A stretch of DNA of 64,000 bases from an uncultured Clostridia bacterium (GTDB taxonomy: Bacteria; Bacillota; Clostridia; Christensenellales; Borkfalkiaceae): positions 1-64,000 of the forward strand of contig CALVLN010000004.1 in NCBI GenBank assembly GCA_944338165.1, in the 5' to 3' direction. The notes under the pieces were generated by a model, which searched no databases, had not been told where the DNA came from, and was given only the letters and a program-made list of their open reading frames with translations. Shown here piece after piece: positions 59,375-64,000 of this stretch. The position numbers and the translations under genes were made by a program. Positions within the stretch are counted from its first letter, which is position 1, and each line of letters begins with the position of its first letter.

Positions 59375-60892
59375 TCACGGCGCATATCTGCGATAGAGCG
59401 CTTCGGCGATGCGCAGGCCGTCCGCCGCCGCGGAGGTGATGCCGCCCGCATAGCCGCAGCCCTCGCCGCAGGGGTATACCCCCGCAACCGAAGCCTGCAT
59501 ATCCTCGCCGCGCAGGATGCGCAGCGGCGAGCTGGTGCGCGATTCCACCCCCGTGAGCACCGCTTCAAAGGAGCCGAACCCGCGAAGGCGGGCATCCATG
59601 TCCGGGATGGCAAGGCGGAGCGCCTCGCAGACGGCGGAAGGGAGCACGGCGCGCATGGGCACGAAGGCCGTCCCCCGCGCATACGTCGGCTTGACTTCGC
59701 CGAAATAATAGCTCTCTTTTCCCGATAAAAAATCCCCCACCAACTGCACGGGCGCAAGATACGCCCCTCCCGCCGCGCGGAACGCCGCGCGTTCGATCGC
59801 GCGCTGGAATTCAATGCCCGCAAGCGGGCTTTCGCTTGCAAAATCCTGCTTTTTGATCTGTACGACCAATGCGGAATTGGCGTTTTTGCCCGCCCGCGCA
59901 TATTCGCTCATGCCGTTGGTGACCACGCCGCCTTCCTCGGACGCGGCGGGGATGACCACGCCGCCCGGACACATGCAGAAGGAAAAGACGGCGCGTTCGC
60001 TGGCATGCGATACGAGTTTGTAATCCGCCGCGGGAAGCCCCGCGTACCCCTGCCCGTACTGGGCGCGGCCGATCGCCGATTGCAGATGCTCGATGCGCAC
60101 CCCCACGGCAAACTCCTTCTGCTCCATCCGGAACCCGCGGGAAAGCAGCATGGAGAAGGTATCGCGCGCGCTGTGGCCGACGGCGAGCACGAGCGCATCC
60201 GCATCCTCCCAATCCCCGTTGACGCGGATTGCGGTAAGACGCCCGTCCTGCGTGCGGACGTCCTCGAGCGCGGAGGAATACCGCAGCGATGCGCCGTGCG
60301 CCAGAAGAAAGGCGCGGATGTTTGCGACCACGGCCCGCAGATTGTCGCTGCCGATGTGCGGCTTGTTGAGATAGGCGATCTCGGGCGGAGCGCCGAAACC
60401 GACAAATTCGTCGAGCACGTCGCGGTTGAGCGGATCGTTCGTCTGCGTATTCAGCTTCCCGTCGGAAAACGTGCCCGCGCCGCCCTCGCCGAACTGCACG
60501 TTGGAAGATACGTCCAGCACGCCCGTGGAAAAGAACTTCTCCACATCCGCGGCGCGCTCCTCTACGGGCTTGCCCCGTTCAAGCAGGATAGGCGCGAACC
60601 CGTGGCGTACGAGGCGGACGGCGCAGAACAGGCCGGCAGGCCCCATCCCCGCGATATAGACGCGCGGTTTTTTTTGAATGCGGCCGTATTCGCGCGGCAA
60701 AACGGCGGGCGCGCGCTCGGCGCATTCCACCGAATACACCCAATGGATGTCCGATTTGTCGCGCGCGTCCAGGGATTTTTTCAGGATCTTCAAATATCCG
60801 CAGGGCGCATGCAGTTTTTTCTCGCAGAATTTGCGCAGCGCGCTCTCCTTCTCGTGCGGGCGGATGCGGATGTTGGTAAGTTTCAGGATCAT
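59375..60892 (-). CDS. FAD-dependent oxidoreductase of the NAD(FAD)-utilising dehydrogenase type
   Basis: A 505-residue flavoprotein. A short N-terminal domain (1-75) precedes the dinucleotide-binding motif AGMGPAGLFCAVRL at 81-94; GEGGAGTFSDGKLNT and FSFCMCPGGVVIPAASEEGG are family marks, and the C-terminal PCGEGCGYAGGITSAAADG closes the FAD site. Close homologues are annotated as uncharacterised dehydrogenases; the substrate is unknown. The ATG at 60892 (AGGAGGGGAG upstream) overlaps the stop of the upstream flavoprotein gene by 4 bases. Confidence 0.88.
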   Translation of the reverse strand: MILKLTNIRIRPHEKESALRKFCEKKLHAPCGYLKILKKSLDARDKSDIHWVYSVECAERAPAVLPREYGRIQKKPRVYIAGMGPAGLFCAVRLVRHGFAPILLERGKPVEERAADVEKFFSTGVLDVSSNVQFGEGGAGTFSDGKLNTQTNDPLNRDVLDEFVGFGAPPEIAYLNKPHIGSDNLRAVVANIRAFLLAHGASLRYSSALEDVRTQDGRLTAIRVNGDWEDADALVLAVGHSARDTFSMLLSRGFRMEQKEFAVGVRIEHLQSAIGRAQYGQGYAGLPAADYKLVSHASERAVFSFCMCPGGVVIPAASEEGGVVTNGMSEYARAGKNANSALVVQIKKQDFASESPLAGIEFQRAIERAAFRAAGGAYLAPVQLVGDFLSGKESYYFGEVKPTYARGTAFVPMRAVLPSAVCEALRLAIPDMDARLRGFGSFEAVLTGVESRTSSPLRILRGEDMQASVAGVYPCGEGCGYAGGITSAAADGLRIAEALYRRYAP

Positions 60893-62049
60893 CTCTCCCC
60901 TCCTGCGATCTTCCTGCTCACGGCGGCAGCCGAAGCAAACGCCCACTGCAGGTTATAGCCGCCGCATTCCCCGTCGACGTTGAGGATCTCCCCCGCGAAA
61001 TAAAGCCCGCGGCACAAACGGCTCATGAGGGACGCGTCCGTCTCCTGCAGCGGGATGCCGCCTTTGGTCACCTGCGCATAAGAAAATCCGAGCGTTCCCG
61101 TCACCGTGAGCGGGAATGCCTTGACGAGCCGCGCGAGCGCGCGCACGTCGCCCGACGTTTTCCGCGCAAGGACGCGCGCCAGGCCGTTGGGTACGATACA
61201 GAGCAGCGGATCGTCCCCCGCGCGCGCCATGGCATGCAGCAGACGTTCTTCCGTGACGGACGGCAGCAGGTCGATCTTCAGCTCGTCGCCCGCGCGCACA
61301 TACGGAGAAATGCGGAAGGCGGCGTCCCCGGAAACGCCGCTCTCGGTAAAAAGCACGTCGCCTTCCATGCGGCAGATCTCGCGCCCGGCGCGCAGCAGCG
61401 TGAGCGCGGACGCATTGCGGATCCCCTTGAGCCCGCGCACGCACCGGGGATCGCAGCGCAGCTGCACCAGCGAGGGCGTACATGCGGTCACGGTATGCCC
61501 GAAGTCTCTGGCAAGCGCGTAGGCGCTGCCGTCCGTGCCGAAGTTCGGCGCCGCCATGCCCCCCGCCGCCAGTACCACGGCGTCGGCGGTCTCTTCCCCG
61601 CCGCCGTGACGTATCATAAACCCATGTCCGCTTTTTTGGAGCAGCTCCACGCGGCAGCCCGTCATCAGGCACACGCCCTTTTCCATACAGGTCTTGCGGA
61701 AAAGGTCGGTAACGGCGGACGCCTGACGCCCGGCGGGGTACACCCTGCCGCGCGCATCGGGCAGAAAGATGCCGCCCATGCTCTCGAGAAAGGCGACGGT
61801 ATCCCGCCAGCCGAACCGCAAGAGGATCGCCGCGACCTTTTCCCCGTCGTCGGAAAAATAATGCTGCGGCCCCATGTCCGTATTGGTGACGTTCCCCTGG
61901 CCGTTCCCGGTCGCGGAAAGCTTTTTGCCGACGCGGTCGTTCCGCTCGAATACCGTCACGCGGCAGCAGTCCGCCAGCATGACCGCGCACGCAAGCCCCG
62001 CCGCGCCGCCGCCGACGACGGCCACTCTCTTTTTGCCTTCATCCATCAT
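60889..62049 (-). CDS. BaiN/HI0933-like flavoprotein
   Basis: About 386 residues. N-terminal FAD motif VAVVGGGAAGLACAVMLAD followed by RVGKKLSATGNGQGNVTN, the hallmark of the HI0933/YhiN (aminoacetone oxidase-like, BaiN) family, and a C-terminal GGYNLQWAFASA. BaiN from Clostridium scindens takes part in bile-acid 7-dehydroxylation, but most members are of unknown function, so that role should not be assumed. The start is one of ATG 62049, ATG 62046 or TTG 62052; GAGG lies 8-11 bases upstream. Confidence 0.88.
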   Translation of the reverse strand: MMDEGKKRVAVVGGGAAGLACAVMLADCCRVTVFERNDRVGKKLSATGNGQGNVTNTDMGPQHYFSDDGEKVAAILLRFGWRDTVAFLESMGGIFLPDARGRVYPAGRQASAVTDLFRKTCMEKGVCLMTGCRVELLQKSGHGFMIRHGGGEETADAVVLAAGGMAAPNFGTDGSAYALARDFGHTVTACTPSLVQLRCDPRCVRGLKGIRNASALTLLRAGREICRMEGDVLFTESGVSGDAAFRISPYVRAGDELKIDLLPSVTEERLLHAMARAGDDPLLCIVPNGLARVLARKTSGDVRALARLVKAFPLTVTGTLGFSYAQVTKGGIPLQETDASLMSRLCRGLYFAGEILNVDGECGGYNLQWAFASAAAVSRKIAGGER

Positions 62050-62054
62050 CAAAT

Positions 62055-62083
62055 CGCATACCTCGCTTGGAAAATCTTGTCAA
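62055..62083 (-). promoter_or_regulatory. Possible minus-strand promoter of the flavoprotein pair
   Basis: TTGACA (62083-62078) is perfect but the -10 at 17 bases is only TATGCG and would start the transcript at the ATG itself. The true -10 may be elsewhere. Confidence 0.3.
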
Positions 62084-62087
62084 CGCA

Positions 62088-62116
62088 TTGACAGACCGCA
62101 AATTCCGTGTTAAAAT
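62088..62116 (+). promoter_or_regulatory. Promoter of the YegP-repeat membrane protein gene
   Basis: TTGACA (62088-62093), 17 bases, TAAAAT (62111-62116). Its -35 box is a mirror image of the minus-strand TTGACA four bases away. Confidence 0.8.
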
Positions 62117-62144
62117 AGAAGCAGAAAATAAGGAGAATACCCGT

Positions 62145-62945
62145 ATGAAACTGTTATCTGCCCTTGCAAACGCGTCCCTCGCGTCTTATTTTCAGGAAAA
62201 TCTCGGCCTCACCATCGTCCTCGCCGTCATCCTCGTGCTCATCGTCGCGATCGTCGTCATCATGATCGTGGCGGGCGTGAAGGACCGCAAGAAGATGAAG
62301 GAATTCGACGCGGAAGCGGAAGCCGACGCCGAACCCGCTCAAACGCCCGCTTCTTCCGCCGCGGAAGAAGCGCCCGCAGCGGAAAAAACGGAAGCGGCGC
62401 CCGTCGAAGCCGAACCGGAAAGACAGCCGGAGCCCGAAGAGGCGGCAGCGCCGGAACCCGAACCGGAACCCGAACCGGCGCCCGTTGCGCCCGTCGAACC
62501 AGCGCCCGTCGCGGAAAAGACGGCCGCAAAAGCGCCCAAAGCCGCCCCCGCCGCGCCCGCGCAACCCAAGGAGGAAAAAGCGTCCGCTTCCATGCAATAC
62601 AGCGGCAAATGGCTGATCTTTGAGACGGAAGCCGGCATGTACGCCTTTGAACTGCGCGCCTCCAACGGCGAAAAGATGCTGGGCAGCGGCGAATACACAA
62701 CGCTCGCCGGCGCCAAGAGCGGCATCCGCACCTATAAATCCAACATCGAAAAAGGCAACTTCAAGATCATTCAGACCAAGACGGGGGATTTCATCTTCCA
62801 GCTGCTTAACCGCAGCGGCCAGCTGCTTGCGCTCGGCGCCGACTATAAGACGAAGTCGCGCTGCGAAAAAGCGATCGAGTCGACCAAGCGCTTTGCCGAG
62901 ACGGCTTCCATCGAAGTCGTTTCCGAAGAGGACCTCAACGGCTGA
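62145..62945 (+). CDS. Membrane-anchored protein with tandem DUF1508 (YegP-like) repeats
   Basis: 266 residues from the ATG at 62145 (AGGAG 9 bases upstream). One membrane helix (about 21-45), a long Ala/Glu/Pro-rich linker (58-145) and two DUF1508 repeats: GKWLIFETEAGMYAFELRAS with GEKMLGSGEYTT (153-202), then GNFKIIQTKTGDFIFQLLNR with GQLLALGADYKT (204-252). The orientation suggests the repeats are in the cytoplasm (basic DRKK after the helix). DUF1508 proteins are small and of unclear function. Monocistronic, with its own promoter and terminator. Confidence 0.85.
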   Translation: MKLLSALANASLASYFQENLGLTIVLAVILVLIVAIVVIMIVAGVKDRKKMKEFDAEAEADAEPAQTPASSAAEEAPAAEKTEAAPVEAEPERQPEPEEAAAPEPEPEPEPAPVAPVEPAPVAEKTAAKAPKAAPAAPAQPKEEKASASMQYSGKWLIFETEAGMYAFELRASNGEKMLGSGEYTTLAGAKSGIRTYKSNIEKGNFKIIQTKTGDFIFQLLNRSGQLLALGADYKTKSRCEKAIESTKRFAETASIEVVSEEDLNG

Positions 62946-62960
62946 TCGGGCCGATACTGC

Positions 62961-62997
62961 ATCGCCTCGCCCCGGAACGGGAGCGAGGCGATTTTTT
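62961..62997 (+). terminator. Terminator of the YegP-repeat gene
   Basis: ATCGCCTCGC / GCGAGGCGAT (62961-62970, 62983-62992) followed by TTTTT. The T-tract overlaps the stop codon of the converging mrp gene. Confidence 0.85.
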
Positions 62998-63850
62998 ATG
63001 CTTCGTGCAGATAGTCTCCGATCTCGCGCGACTGCTCGATCTTCACAAATACGTCGGCGAGGGCGTCCGTGTCCGCATTCTCCACCTTCCCCTCATCGGC
63101 GAGCTGCGCCGTCAGGCGGTCGAGCGGCATCCGCGAAAACGCGGGGATCCCATACCGTGCGCACAATTTTTCCGCCTTGCTCTCCCCGAAAAGATCGATC
63201 TTTTTTCCGCAGTCCGGGCAGACGAGATAGCTCATATTTTCCACCATGCCGAGGATGGGCACGTTCATGAGTTTTGCCATGGACACCGCCTTGCCGACGA
63301 TCATCTCCACCAGGTCCTGCGGCGTGGTGACCACGACGATCCCGCTGAGCGGGATGCTCTGGAATACGGAAAGCGGCACGTCGCCCGTTCCCGGGGGCAT
63401 ATCGATGAACATGATGTCCACGTCGTCCCAGACGACATCCGTCCAGAACTGGACCGCCGCGCCCGCGATCAGCGTCCCGCGCCACACCACGGGGTCGCTC
63501 TCATGCTCGAGCAAGAGGTTCATGGACATCATCTGGATGCCGCCCGCCGTATAGACGGGATAAATGCTCCCCTCCGTCCCCATCGCGCGGGCGGAGACGC
63601 CGAACATCTTGGGGATGGAAGGCCCCGTGATATCCGCGTCAAGGATGCCGACGCGGTATCCGCGCGCTGCGGCGCGCACGGCGAGCAGCGCCGCGGTAAG
63701 CGATTTCCCGACGCCGCCCTTGCCGCTGGCGACGGCGATGACGCGCTTCACGCGCACGCCTTCGTGCAGGGGTTTGATAAACGACTTTTTATCGCGCGAG
63801 CCGCAGTTGCTGCTGCACGACGAACAATCATGCGTACATTCTTCCGCCAT
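62996..63850 (-). CDS. Mrp/NBP35-family iron-sulphur carrier ATPase
   Basis: A 284-residue P-loop protein. An N-terminal cysteine cluster CxxxCxxCxxxC (Cys5, 9, 12, 16) of the NBP35 type precedes the deviant Walker A GKGGVGKS at 43-50, then DADITGPSIPKMFG, DMPPGTGD and a CPDC pair near 212-215 that binds the bridging cluster. These dimers assemble and hand over [4Fe-4S] clusters to target proteins. The start at 63850 has CGGAG upstream. It converges with the YegP-repeat gene. Confidence 0.93.
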   Translation of the reverse strand: MAEECTHDCSSCSSNCGSRDKKSFIKPLHEGVRVKRVIAVASGKGGVGKSLTAALLAVRAAARGYRVGILDADITGPSIPKMFGVSARAMGTEGSIYPVYTAGGIQMMSMNLLLEHESDPVVWRGTLIAGAAVQFWTDVVWDDVDIMFIDMPPGTGDVPLSVFQSIPLSGIVVVTTPQDLVEMIVGKAVSMAKLMNVPILGMVENMSYLVCPDCGKKIDLFGESKAEKLCARYGIPAFSRMPLDRLTAQLADEGKVENADTDALADVFVKIEQSREIGDYLHEA

Positions 63851-63880
63851 AACATTACTCCGTATCTGATTCTCCCGTTT

Positions 63881-63909
63881 ATTTTACCCCGAATGCGGCA
63901 AAATGTCAA
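63881..63909 (-). promoter_or_regulatory. Promoter of the mrp gene
   Basis: Minus strand TTGACA (63909-63904), 17 bases, TAAAAT (63886-63881). The 5-prime leader is about 24 bases. Beyond it, to the window end, I see no gene that can be supported. Confidence 0.75.
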
Positions 63910-64000
63910 CTCCTCTTCCGCACGGCAGCGGCAATATTTGCGCCGCACTCCCCTTTTCCGCCAAAGAAAACGGCCTTGCGGCGAAACTTTTCTTCATCGG

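Noticed and set aside
60889..62049. Bile-acid 7-dehydroxylation gene (baiN)
   Set aside because: Only family-level similarity and no other bai gene nearby; most HI0933-like proteins are of unknown function.

Overview
The window looks like chromosome of a GC-rich Gram-positive anaerobe of the Clostridia, probably intestinal. This is inferred from gene content: HPr kinase, MutS2, the YlbM/TmcAL-YceD-RpmF neighbourhood, a Pta-AckA acetate pathway, reversed-order GH3 enzymes, and lipoproteins with BspA-type and InlB-type repeats. Promoters are of the ordinary vegetative kind (TTGACA-17-TATAAT). I found no rRNA, tRNA, CRISPR array, transposase or phage gene. All genes are on the minus strand except two (tmcAL at 58108-59298 and a YegP-repeat membrane protein at 62145-62945).

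Region 1 (1-24.9 kb) is about sugars and the cell surface. An operon read from 7.0 kb to 0.4 kb encodes a GPH-type sugar symporter, a cytoplasmic GH3 beta-glycosidase, a ROK sugar kinase and a family 2 glycosyltransferase. Inverted repeats sit around its promoter. A second operon (14.3 to 7.5 kb) encodes two SGNH-like proteins fused to leucine-rich repeats, a small membrane protein, an MBOAT O-acyltransferase and an acyl-adenylating ligase. It resembles a dlt operon but has no carrier-protein gene. A third group (24.6 to 14.5 kb) has a LytTR regulator, a giant secreted GH3 enzyme with a collagen-like stalk, a lipoprotein with a carbohydrate-binding-like domain, and a membrane-anchored GH3 enzyme. 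Both large GH3 enzymes have the reversed (circularly permuted) domain order.

Region 2 (25-37.5 kb) starts with a GH2 beta-galactosidase-like enzyme under its own promoter. Next is a GDP-mannose-type operon read from 37.4 kb: a GT4 glycosyltransferase, ManC, a phosphohexomutase, and an unusual fusion of GDP-mannose pyrophosphorylase to a full type I phosphomannose isomerase. It ends with an unknown membrane protein, a PfkB sugar kinase and a D-2-hydroxyacid dehydrogenase.

Region 3 (37.6-57 kb) is mostly housekeeping: uracil salvage (uraA, upp), acpP, and a tightly packed operon uvrC-Cof-hprK-U32-mutS2-CE4-M16-uracil glycosylase-AlkD, which groups four DNA repair genes. A copper module follows (csoR, copA, arsR). 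Here the CopA frame runs into a complete CopZ chaperone that has its own internal Shine-Dalgarno and ATG. Then come yceD-rpmF and pta-ackA.

Region 4 (58-64 kb) has tmcAL transcribed away from pta-ackA, two flavoproteins, the YegP-repeat membrane protein and an Mrp/NBP35 ATPase. The points most worth following up are the carrier-less acylation locus with repeat-fused SGNH proteins, the paired 27-bp sites with a candidate small RNA upstream of the LytTR gene, the CopA/CopZ double product, the collagen-stalked permuted GH3, and the GMP-PMI fusion.
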